DNA of 5,044 nucleotides from positions 1 to 5,044 of the forward strand of contig CAJOIG010000129.1 of the NCBI GenBank assembly GCA_905234575.1, given 5' to 3'. Origin of the DNA: an uncultured Oscillospiraceae bacterium. Its GTDB lineage: Bacteria; Bacillota; Clostridia; Oscillospirales; Oscillospiraceae. Of the stretch, positions 1 through 5,044 are shown piece by piece (the stretch's first letter is position 1; each line of letters begins with the position of its first letter). Position numbers and translations under genes: made by a program. The notes under the pieces were generated by a model. The model saw only the letters and a list, made by a program, of their open reading frames with translations, did no database searches and was not told where the DNA came from.

Positions 1-1
1 G

Positions 2-775
2 TGCCTTCTGCGGGAGCGGGACGGCATGGCGGCCGAGCCGGAGGAGGGCGTCCTCGACTACATCGCCCAGGCCTGCGGCGGCGACGCCCGCAAGAGCCTG
101 AACACCCTGGAGCTTCTGTATTCCACCGCTCTCCCGGGGCCGGACGGCGTCCTGCGCTTCACCATGGAGGACGCCAGGGCCGTCACCCAGCGCAGCTCCA
201 TGCACTACGACCGGGACGGCGACCAGCACTTCGACATCCTTTCCGCGCTCATGAAATCCATGCGCGGCTCGGACCCGGACGCGGCGCTGCATTACCTCGC
301 CCGGTTTCTGGAGACGGGGGACCTCCTGGGCGCCTGCCGCCGGATCCTCTGCTCCGCCAGCGAGGACATCGGCCTTGCGTATCCCCTGGCCGTGCCCATC
401 GTGAAGGCCTGCGTGGACTCCGCGCTGCAGCTCGGCCTGCCAGAGGCGCGCCTGCCCCTGGCCGAGGCCGTCATCTTCCTCGCCACCTGCCCGAAGTCGA
501 ACTCCGGGTACATGGGCATCGCCGCCGCTATGGCGGACGTGCAGGCCGGGAAGGCCGGGCCCATCCCCCGGGAGCTGCAGAACGTCCACGCCGACGGCGC
601 GGGCTTCGAGCGGGAGCAGGGCTACCTTTACCCCCACGATTTCCCCGGCCACTGGGTCGCCCAGCAGTATCTGCCGGACAGCCTGAAGGACGCGAAGTAC
701 TACGAATTCGGCGAGAACAAGACCGAGCAGGCCGCGAAGAAATACTGGGACCTGGTCAAGGGCTCGGCCCGGTGA
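2..775 (+). CDS. rarA: Replication-associated recombination protein A (RarA/MgsA), 3' part of gene
   Basis: The first 257 visible codons have no start, so the gene begins upstream of the window; it ends at TGA 773-775. RarA is a cytosolic AAA+ ATPase related to clamp-loader subunits and RuvB that acts at stalled replication forks, with SSB and RecA as known partners in the family. The Walker A and B part is missing here. What is visible is the end of the AAA lid with the sensor-2 motif GGDARKSLNTLE (arginine at visible residue 30), then the MgsA/RarA C-terminal oligomerisation domain with its hallmark stretches YDRDGDQHFD, SALMKSMRGSDPDAALHYLA, ASEDIGLAYP and APKSN-like CPKSNSGY, and a tail with YPHDFPGHWVAQQYLPD. 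There is no frameshift or internal stop. The ATG at 26 is an internal methionine, not a start. The final codons overlap one arm of the inverted-repeat element at 766-907. The identification is firm; only completeness is unknown. Confidence 0.95.
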   Translation, partial: CLLRERDGMAAEPEEGVLDYIAQACGGDARKSLNTLELLYSTALPGPDGVLRFTMEDARAVTQRSSMHYDRDGDQHFDILSALMKSMRGSDPDAALHYLARFLETGDLLGACRRILCSASEDIGLAYPLAVPIVKACVDSALQLGLPEARLPLAEAVIFLATCPKSNSGYMGIAAAMADVQAGKAGPIPRELQNVHADGAGFEREQGYLYPHDFPGHWVAQQYLPDSLKDAKYYEFGENKTEQAAKKYWDLVKGSAR

Positions 776-907
776 CGAGCCGCTGTCGTCGAAGGGTATA
801 CCTCGCAACAGTTTTCAACGACGTTGCTCGGCACACCCTTCTCCTCCACGGCATCGATCCGGGCTTACACGAACCAGCTTCCGGCGCAGGCGAGCCGTCA
901 CCGAGCC
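766..907 (-). ncRNA. Candidate structured RNA element downstream of rarA (unidentified)
   Basis: Read on the minus strand, 907-896 pairs with 777-766 in a 12-bp helix with one G-U pair. Inside it, 841-830 (GAAGGGTGTGCC) pairs with 802-791 (GGTATACCCTTC) over 12 bp with two G-U pairs. This is followed by a tandem G.A/A.G mismatch (829-828 with 804-803), five more pairs (GCAAC 827-823 with GTTGC 809-805) and a 13-nt loop at 822-810. A small hairpin, 885-881 with 877-873, adds two further G-U pairs. Every wobble would be an A-C mismatch on the plus strand, which argues for transcription from the minus strand. There is no U-tract on either side, so it is not a simple terminator. A closing stem, large asymmetric bubble and long apical stem recall 6S RNA, and I recall 6S genes lying near rarA in Firmicutes, but I see no decisive 6S sequence signature. 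It could also be the 3' UTR of the 114-aa gene, since the outer stem starts at that gene's stop codon. Confidence 0.4.
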
Positions 908-1251
908 TAAAGCACCCGGCCCTTGACGGTGGCGAGGATCTCCCGCGCCCGGAGGACCTGGTCCGTCCGCACGTTCAGCGTGAGCCTTGCCTGGCCCGCC
1001 CGGGCCGCCGCCCGCTGGGTCACCGCCCGGGAGCCGAGCACCGCGCTGTACATCGCCCCCGGCTCAATGCCGTCCGTCGCGAGGAGCCCGTGTCCCGCGC
1101 TCATGTTCAGAAGCGGCATGTCCCCCTGGGCCTTCCGCTCCGGCGCGCGGAGCTCCGCGATGGAATACTCGATCCCGTTCCGGCGCAGGCGCATCAGCGC
1201 GAGATCCGCGCCGTCCCGGTCGTCAAAGACCGCCGTAAGCTGCGTTGTCAT
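907..1251 (-). CDS. Conserved-looking small protein of unknown function, 114 aa
   Basis: I do not recognise a named family. The start is ATG 1251, chosen because AGGGG (1266-1262) lies 8 nt upstream; ATG 1257 and GTG 1260 in the same frame are too close to that site. The stop is TAG 909-907. The protein reads as two beta-alpha units. Residues 1-35 (MTTQLTAVFDDRDGADLALM onward) form strand, helix and strand, with the aspartate-rich turn and spaced leucines typical of ferredoxin-like or general-stress (YflT/DUF1269-like) proteins. The C-terminal end (ARLTLNVRTDQ, then VLRAREILATV) repeats the strand-helix pattern. The middle has a Gly/Met-rich segment with NMSAGHGLL. There are no signal peptide, membrane segment or metal motif. 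It is divergent from the radical SAM gene (51 bp apart) and convergent with rarA. The longer open frame to 2058 on this strand is only the antisense of the radical SAM gene. That it is coding rests on the ribosome site and the protein-like pattern. Confidence 0.7.
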   Translation of the reverse strand: MTTQLTAVFDDRDGADLALMRLRRNGIEYSIAELRAPERKAQGDMPLLNMSAGHGLLATDGIEPGAMYSAVLGSRAVTQRAAARAGQARLTLNVRTDQVLRAREILATVKGRVL

Positions 1252-1294
1252 GTACATCACCCCTATGGGACTAGCATACCCCGTTTCAAGGAGG

Positions 1295-1303
1295 ATCATA
1301 CCA
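1295..1303 (-). promoter_or_regulatory. Possible extended -10 promoter of the 114-aa gene
   Basis: The minus strand reads TGGTATGAT, a TGn extension plus a 5/6 match to TATAAT. It would start transcription near 1288, leaving a leader of about 36 nt before ATG 1251. No -35 hexamer is recognisable 16-18 nt upstream. The element overlaps the start codon and spacer of the radical SAM gene, so use of this promoter would compete with that gene's initiation region. Confidence 0.3.
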
Positions 1304-2187
1304 TGCGATACGAAGGCGACATCTACCGTCCGCCCGGGGAGTGGAAGAGCTACCTGCTCCAGTGCACCGTCGGCTGCTCCAACAACACCTGCACCTTCTG
1401 CTCCATGTATAAGTCGAAGCGCTACCACGTCCGTCCTCTTGCCGATGTGCTGGAGGACATCGAGATGGCGCAGAACACCTGGTACAAGAATACCGAGACG
1501 GTGTTCCTCTGCGACGGCGACGCCATCAACCTGCCGATGGACTACCTGCTCACGGTGCTGCAGGCGCTGTACAAGGCGTTCCCGCGGCTGCGGCGGGTCA
1601 CGACCTACGCCGGGCCCCTGTCCACCCTCCGCAAGACCCCGGAGGAACTGAAAACCATCCGGGACGCCGGGCTCAACCGGGCCTATCTCGGCGTGGAGAC
1701 CGGGGACGACGCGCTTTTGAAGCACGTCCGCAAGGGCGTCGGCGCGGACGGGATGCTGGAGGCCGGACAGCGCCTCGTCGCCGCGGGCTTCGACCTCTGG
1801 GCCATCGTCATCACCGGCCTCGAGGGAGGCGGCCGAGACGCCCTTGAGCGGAACGCCGCCCTCACCGCGCAGATGATCAATGCCATGAAGCCGAAGCATT
1901 TGTCCTCCATGACCCTCATGGCCATCGAGGGCACGCCCCTGTACGAGGAGGTCCGGCGCGGCGAGCTGACGCTCCAGACCCCGTTCGAGACCCTGCTGGA
2001 GACCCGGGAGCTCGTATCCCGGATCGAGCTCGACGGCCTGCATTACACCTCGAACCACGCCTCGAACTACCTGCCCATCAAATGCACACTCAAGCAGGAC
2101 CGGGACAGGGTCGTGGCGGAGCTGGACGAGATCATCCGCCGGGAGGACCCTTCCGTCCTGCGGCCCGATATGTACCGGGGACTATAA
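1303..2187 (+). CDS. Radical SAM protein (COG1032/Elp3-like fold), 294 aa
   Basis: This cytosolic enzyme cleaves S-adenosylmethionine with a [4Fe-4S] cluster to make a 5'-deoxyadenosyl radical; its substrate is unknown. The start at ATG 1303 is fixed by AAGGAGG at 1288-1294, 8 nt upstream. The cluster motif is Cys25-x4-Cys30-x2-Cys33 within GCSNNTCTFCSMY, one residue longer than the usual Cx3Cx2C; Phe32 is the expected aromatic before the last Cys, and Cys21 lies nearby. Later core motifs follow: FLCDGDAI (68-75, the position of the GGE-like SAM-binding motif), TYAGPLSTL (101-109), YLGVETGDD (128-136) and VITGLEGGG. The tail carries SNHASNYLP (250-258), which I associate with this anaerobe-rich family. 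There is no B12-binding, TRAM or SPASM domain. The gene is monocistronic and ends at the terminator at 2212-2241. The superfamily call is secure; specific function is not assigned. Confidence 0.9.
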   Translation: MRYEGDIYRPPGEWKSYLLQCTVGCSNNTCTFCSMYKSKRYHVRPLADVLEDIEMAQNTWYKNTETVFLCDGDAINLPMDYLLTVLQALYKAFPRLRRVTTYAGPLSTLRKTPEELKTIRDAGLNRAYLGVETGDDALLKHVRKGVGADGMLEAGQRLVAAGFDLWAIVITGLEGGGRDALERNAALTAQMINAMKPKHLSSMTLMAIEGTPLYEEVRRGELTLQTPFETLLETRELVSRIELDGLHYTSNHASNYLPIKCTLKQDRDRVVAELDEIIRREDPSVLRPDMYRGL

Positions 2188-2211
2188 TATTATGTAAACT
2201 AACACGATGCG

Positions 2212-2241
2212 AAAGCAGCGGGCTTGCGGCCCGCTGCTTTT
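2212..2241. terminator. Bidirectional rho-independent terminator between radical SAM and greA-type genes
   Basis: AAAGCAGCGGGC (2212-2223) and GCCCGCTGCTTT (2229-2240) form a perfect 12-bp stem around the 5-nt loop TTGCG. Rightward it ends in TTTT, and leftward in TTT then CGC. It sits 24 nt after the radical SAM stop and 2 nt after the stop of the opposing gene (2244), so it most likely ends both convergent transcripts. The short U-runs make it moderate rather than strong in either direction. Confidence 0.85.
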
Positions 2242-2243
2242 CG

Positions 2244-2744
2244 TCAGTAGGAGGCGATGTCGAGGCTCTCGTCGTCCGTGCCTTTTTCGATCTTTCGTAT
2301 CTCGGCCCAGTAGCCGCCGGACCCGACCTCGATGAACACCCGGTCCCCGACCCGATGACCCAGGACGGCCTGACCGAAGGGGGATTCCTTGCTGATGAGG
2401 TTCTTGAGCGGGTTCTGGCGCAGGGTAGTGACGATGGTGAAGCTCTCCTCCTCGCCCTCGTCCTCCATGAACAGGGTCACGCGGTCGAAAAGACCCGCCT
2501 CGTCCACCGCCGAGGCCGCGTCGATGACCACCGCCGAGGCGATCATGCGCTTCAGATAGCGGATGCGGCTCTCGTTCTTGTTCTTGGCCTGCTTCGCGGC
2601 CTTGTACTCGAAATTCTCGGAGAGATCCCCAAAGGCCCGGGCCGTCTGCACGTCCTCGATGAGCTTCGGACGCAGCTCCAGCTCCCGGTAGTCGATCTCC
2701 TCCTGCATCTTTTTTATGTCAACCGATGTCAGCTCGTCGTGCAT
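2244..2744 (-). CDS. greA: GreA/GreB-family transcript cleavage factor, 166 aa
   Basis: Gre factors enter the secondary channel of RNA polymerase and stimulate cleavage of backtracked RNA so that stalled complexes resume. The start is ATG 2744 with AAGGAG (2760-2755) 10 nt upstream; length fits the family (about 157-165 aa). Residues 8-80 are the N-terminal antiparallel coiled coil, with the conserved tip ARAFGDLSENFEYKAAK; the metal-coordinating acidic residues correspond to Asp40 and Glu43, so cleavage activity is probably retained. The C-terminal FKBP-like domain shows DRVTLFMEDE, ISKESPFGQAVLGHRVGD and a final IRKIEKG strand. The amino end is diverged (MHDELTSVDIKKMQEEIDYR) from the usual MxLTxEGxxKL opening. 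This suggests one of the extra Gre paralogues common in clostridia rather than the single housekeeping copy, so the symbol is tentative. It is the second gene of an operon, overlapping the upstream acetyltransferase by 16 bp. Confidence 0.9.
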   Translation of the reverse strand: MHDELTSVDIKKMQEEIDYRELELRPKLIEDVQTARAFGDLSENFEYKAAKQAKNKNESRIRYLKRMIASAVVIDAASAVDEAGLFDRVTLFMEDEGEEESFTIVTTLRQNPLKNLISKESPFGQAVLGHRVGDRVFIEVGSGGYWAEIRKIEKGTDDESLDIASY

Positions 2745-3319
2745 GGTTTTTCGTCTCCTTTTCTTCCTTGCTGCCACTCCGACGCCAGAACGGAGTAATA
2801 GGTCATGTCCACGATGCCCCGGTTGCAGCGCTGGGACGCCCGCAGCGTGCCCTCCCGCGTCATGCCGGCCTTTGCCATGACGCGGCCCGAATGGGGATTG
2901 TCCACGTCGTGGCAGGCGGCGACCCGGTTCGCACCGACCTCCCGGAAGAGATACGCGATCACCGCCCGCACCGCCTCCGCGGTGATGCCCATGCCCCACC
3001 AGGGACGGCCGATGCAGTAGCCGAGCTCCATGGCGTCCACCGCTTCGTCTATTCGCACGACGGAGAGGCTTCCGATGGGCTCGCCCAGGCTGCGCGGCAC
3101 GATGGCCCACTGATAGAAATCCGGCTTCGCGCTCTCCCGCTCCCACAGGGCGGCGATGGCGCGGGAGGCCTCGACGCTCTCATGGGGCTGCCAGGTGAGG
3201 TATTTTGTCACCGCGGGGTCGGAGGCCCAGTTCCGGTACATGGCGTCGCCGTCCGCCTCCCGGAAGGGACGCAGGAGCAGGCGCTCGGTTTCGAGCTGTA
3301 TGGTTCCCTGGTGCTGCAT
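2729..3319 (-). CDS. GNAT-family N-acetyltransferase (RimJ/RimL-like), 196 aa
   Basis: Transfers an acetyl group from acetyl-CoA to an amine; in this subgroup the acceptor may be a protein N-terminus, an antibiotic or a small metabolite, and the sequence does not say which. The start is ATG 3319 with AAGGAG (3332-3327) 7 nt upstream. The N-terminus LETERLLLRPFREAD (9-23) is the classic RimJ/RimL opening. The acetyl-CoA pyrophosphate loop is seen in LGYCIGRPWWGMGITAEAVR (99-118), a form of the (Q/R)xxGx(G/A) motif. The later HDVDNPHSGRVMAKAGM segment is the conserved Asn/Ser-containing helix and strand of motif B. The length is typical and there is no signal peptide. It is first in a two-gene operon; its last five codons contain the start of the GreA-type gene in another frame, which favours translational coupling. 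It is transcribed from the promoter at 3347-3375. Confidence 0.9.
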   Translation of the reverse strand: MQHQGTIQLETERLLLRPFREADGDAMYRNWASDPAVTKYLTWQPHESVEASRAIAALWERESAKPDFYQWAIVPRSLGEPIGSLSVVRIDEAVDAMELGYCIGRPWWGMGITAEAVRAVIAYLFREVGANRVAACHDVDNPHSGRVMAKAGMTREGTLRASQRCNRGIVDMTYYSVLASEWQQGRKGDEKPCTTS

Positions 3320-3331
3320 GGTCCGTCTCCT

Positions 3332-3360
3332 TTCCGTGGATGTCTGATTGTACCACGGAA
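3332..3360. promoter_or_regulatory. Operator-like inverted repeat around the -10 box of the GNAT-greA promoter
   Basis: TTCCGTGG (3332-3339) and CCACGGAA (3353-3360) are perfect 8-bp inverted arms separated by 13 nt, giving centre-to-centre spacing of 21 bp, two helical turns. They lie on the same face of the DNA and bracket the -10 hexamer and the predicted start near 3340. Only one arm would be in the transcript, so this is not an RNA hairpin. A dimeric repressor site is inferred; the regulator is unknown. Confidence 0.5.
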
Positions 3361-3375
3361 TCCAGCCGCTGTCAA
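3347..3375 (-). promoter_or_regulatory. Sigma-A-type promoter of the GNAT-greA operon
   Basis: The minus strand has a perfect TTGACA (3375-3370), a 17-nt spacer and TACAAT (3352-3347, 5/6), preceded by TGG as an extended -10. Transcription should start near 3340, leaving a leader of about 21 nt with the ribosome site in it. The -35 hexamer uses the last T residues of the upstream terminator's U-tract. It is predicted to be a strong promoter unless repressed. Confidence 0.8.
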
Positions 3376-3406
3376 AAAAGAGGAGCCGCCAAATGGCAGC
3401 TCCTCT
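3374..3406 (-). terminator. Rho-independent terminator of the thiolase transcript
   Basis: On the minus strand AGAGGAGCTGCC (3406-3395), loop ATTT and GGCGGCTCCTCT (3390-3379) form a 12-bp stem with one U-G pair. The run of six T residues at 3379-3374 follows, its first T pairing in the stem. On the plus strand the wobble becomes A-C and no T-run follows, so it serves the leftward transcript only. It lies about 105 nt past the thiolase stop. Confidence 0.88.
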
Positions 3407-3509
3407 CTTGCTTTGCGTTTTCTCACGGGAGGCGGCGCAGGGTCCGATGTTTCTCATCGGAGAGTCACCGGGCGAAAAAAGCCTTCCGTTATTGAGCGTG
3501 TAATGCGAA
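3407..3509 (-). other. Thiolase 3' untranslated region with a small hairpin
   Basis: This is about 100 bp between the thiolase stop and its terminator. It holds no convincing reading frame. A 7-bp stem, TCCGATG (3443-3449) and CATCGGA (3455-3461) around a 5-nt loop, would form on either strand but is not followed by a U-tract. A second T-run (3480-3475 on the minus strand) sits inside a weak GGC/GCC hairpin and is not a convincing terminator. Confidence 0.45.
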
Positions 3510-4742
<1,233 letters not shown>

Positions 4743-4777
4743 TGGAATCAATCCTTTCAAATTAAATTGTGGGGTCA

Positions 4778-4791
4778 ACAGGTTTACCTGT
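4778..4791. promoter_or_regulatory. Palindromic operator candidate over the thiolase transcription start
   Basis: ACAGGTTTACCTGT has perfect 6-bp arms around a TT centre. It lies 4 bp downstream of the -10 hexamer and covers the predicted start near 4789, a classic position for a repressor. The ACAGGT/ACCTGT half-sites share the GGTnnACC core seen in several GntR-type operators. Assignment to a family or to acyl-CoA control is inference only. Confidence 0.5.
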
Positions 4792-4795
4792 GACT

Positions 4796-4824
4796 AGTTT
4801 AGCCGATTAACTGAGAGATGTCAA
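4796..4824 (-). promoter_or_regulatory. Sigma-A-type promoter of the thiolase gene
   Basis: The minus strand reads TTGACA (4824-4819), a 17-nt spacer and TAAACT (4801-4796, 4/6 match to TATAAT). The start would fall near 4789, about 47 nt ahead of ATG 4742. The surrounding 100 bp is AT-rich compared with the flanking genes, as expected of a promoter region. It allows thiolase expression independent of the upstream dehydrogenase. Confidence 0.75.
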
Positions 4825-4829
4825 CCGTT

Positions 4830-4861
4830 AAGTATGAGGCGATCTCGAAAGATCAATACTT
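4830..4861 (-). other. Hairpin at the dehydrogenase stop codon
   Basis: On the minus strand AAGTAT (4861-4856) pairs with ATACTT (4835-4830), enclosing a perfect GATCT/AGATC stem capped by a TTCG tetraloop (4854-4841). It includes the last two sense codons and the stop of the dehydrogenase gene. There is no U-tract, so it is unlikely to terminate transcription; it could stabilise or mark the 3' end of that message, and read-through into the thiolase gene remains possible. Confidence 0.4.
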
Positions 4862-5044
4862 GTACCAGCCCTCGCCGGCCTTCAGGCCGAACTTGCCGGC
4901 GGCGTGCAGCTCGAGTATGCTCTTCGGGCACTCGAAGCGCTCGGAGGCGCCCTTGGACTTCAGGGTCTGCAGGGACTCGCAGACGTGGGGGAAGGTGTCG
5001 AGGCCGCCCATGTCCATCATCTTGAAGGGAGCCACGGGGTGGTT
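4853..5044 (-). CDS. 3-hydroxyacyl-CoA dehydrogenase, C-terminal fragment cut by window edge
   Basis: The last 63 codons of a larger gene are visible, stop TGA 4855-4853; the start lies beyond the window. The enzyme oxidises (S)-3-hydroxyacyl-CoA to 3-ketoacyl-CoA with NAD+, the step before thiolase. The fragment opens with NHPVAPFKMMDMGGLDTFPH, which matches the start of the 3HCDH C-terminal substrate and dimerisation domain (NxPxGPFxLxDxxGLD pattern). It closes with GKFGLKAGEGWYKY, the near-universal G-x-K-x-G-x-G-F/W-Y end. The NAD-binding Rossmann domain and catalytic His/Glu are not in view. Whether this is a single-function dehydrogenase of about 280-320 aa or part of a FadB/FadJ-type fusion cannot be decided. 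The GTG at 5035 is an internal valine, not a start. It is followed after 110 bp by the thiolase on the same strand. Confidence 0.9.
   Translation of the reverse strand, partial: NHPVAPFKMMDMGGLDTFPHVCESLQTLKSKGASERFECPKSILELHAAGKFGLKAGEGWYKY

Noticed and set aside
785..822. Possible pseudoknot of the apical loop GUCGUU (822-817) with GACGAC (790-785)
   Set aside because: With the full apical stem formed there are no linker bases to span it, so both cannot form together; at best it is an alternative pairing.
825..842. Minus-strand AGGGTGTGCCGAG resembling the T-box core AGGGTGGNACCGCG
   Set aside because: One base is missing and another differs from the core, there is no specifier stem or terminator, and no aminoacyl-tRNA synthetase or amino acid gene follows on that strand.
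1245..1277. Rightward promoter TTGTCA ... TAGCAT for the radical SAM gene
   Set aside because: The spacer is 21 nt and the -10 matches only 4/6, which is too weak to call.
1..1302. Open frame in phase with the radical SAM gene running back to the window start, which would give a 728-aa protein
   Set aside because: The upstream part is an Arg/Pro/Gly-rich shadow of rarA and of the antisense of the small gene. A strong ribosome site fixes the real start at 1303, and GC-rich DNA rarely has stops.
1252..2058. Minus-strand extension of the 114-aa frame to 383 aa
   Set aside because: It is exact antisense to the conserved radical SAM coding sequence, and a ribosome site marks the start at 1251.
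2183..2188. Perfect TATAAT on the plus strand at the radical SAM stop codon
   Set aside because: There is no -35 hexamer at a workable distance, and the only thing downstream is the terminator and convergent genes.
2082..2798. Plus-strand open frame across the terminator and the Gre gene
   Set aside because: It crosses a bidirectional terminator and reads antisense to a clear GreA-family gene; no ribosome site.

Overview
The window is 5,044 bp of GC-rich, densely packed bacterial DNA. GC richness is visible in the third codon positions and in the long spurious open frames opposite real genes. It most likely comes from a strictly anaerobic, high-GC Firmicute of the clostridial / Oscillospirales type. 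The reasons are consensus sigma-A-type promoters, strong AAGGAG ribosome sites, a SAM-radical enzyme, a GreA paralogue and a fadB/fadA-like acyl-CoA gene pair. The taxon is an inference; no rRNA or taxon marker is present.

Layout. Positions 2-775 (+) carry the 3' part of rarA (mgsA), a clamp-loader-like AAA+ ATPase of replication restart. It converges on a small 114-aa protein of unknown function (907-1251, -). The gap and both gene ends contain an extensive inverted-repeat structure (766-907) whose non-Watson-Crick pairs are all G-U on the minus strand, so it looks like a structured RNA read from that strand. A radical SAM enzyme (1303-2187, +) is divergent from the small gene across 51 bp and ends at a bidirectional terminator (2212-2241). 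That terminator is shared with the opposing operon GNAT acetyltransferase -> GreA-family factor (3319-2244, -), whose two genes overlap by 16 bp. The operon has its own near-consensus promoter (TTGACA-N17-TACAAT) and an 8-bp inverted repeat bracketing the -10 box. Further right on the minus strand lie a complete acetyl-CoA acyltransferase (thiolase, 4742-3510) and, upstream of it, the C-terminus of a 3-hydroxyacyl-CoA dehydrogenase (5044-4853, cut by the window edge). The thiolase has its own promoter (TTGACA-N17-TAAACT) with a 14-bp palindrome over the predicted transcription start, and ends at a strong rho-independent terminator whose U-tract supplies the -35 box of the next operon.

How the genes work together. 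The dehydrogenase and thiolase catalyse the last two steps of the beta-oxidation spiral (or the first two of butyrate synthesis, in reverse), and the palindrome suggests that the thiolase is specifically regulated. RarA and GreA are housekeeping factors for stalled replication and transcription. The radical SAM, GNAT and 114-aa proteins have no assigned substrate.

No mobile element, CRISPR array, tRNA or rRNA was seen. The least ordinary items are the structured element behind rarA and the two operator-like palindromes.
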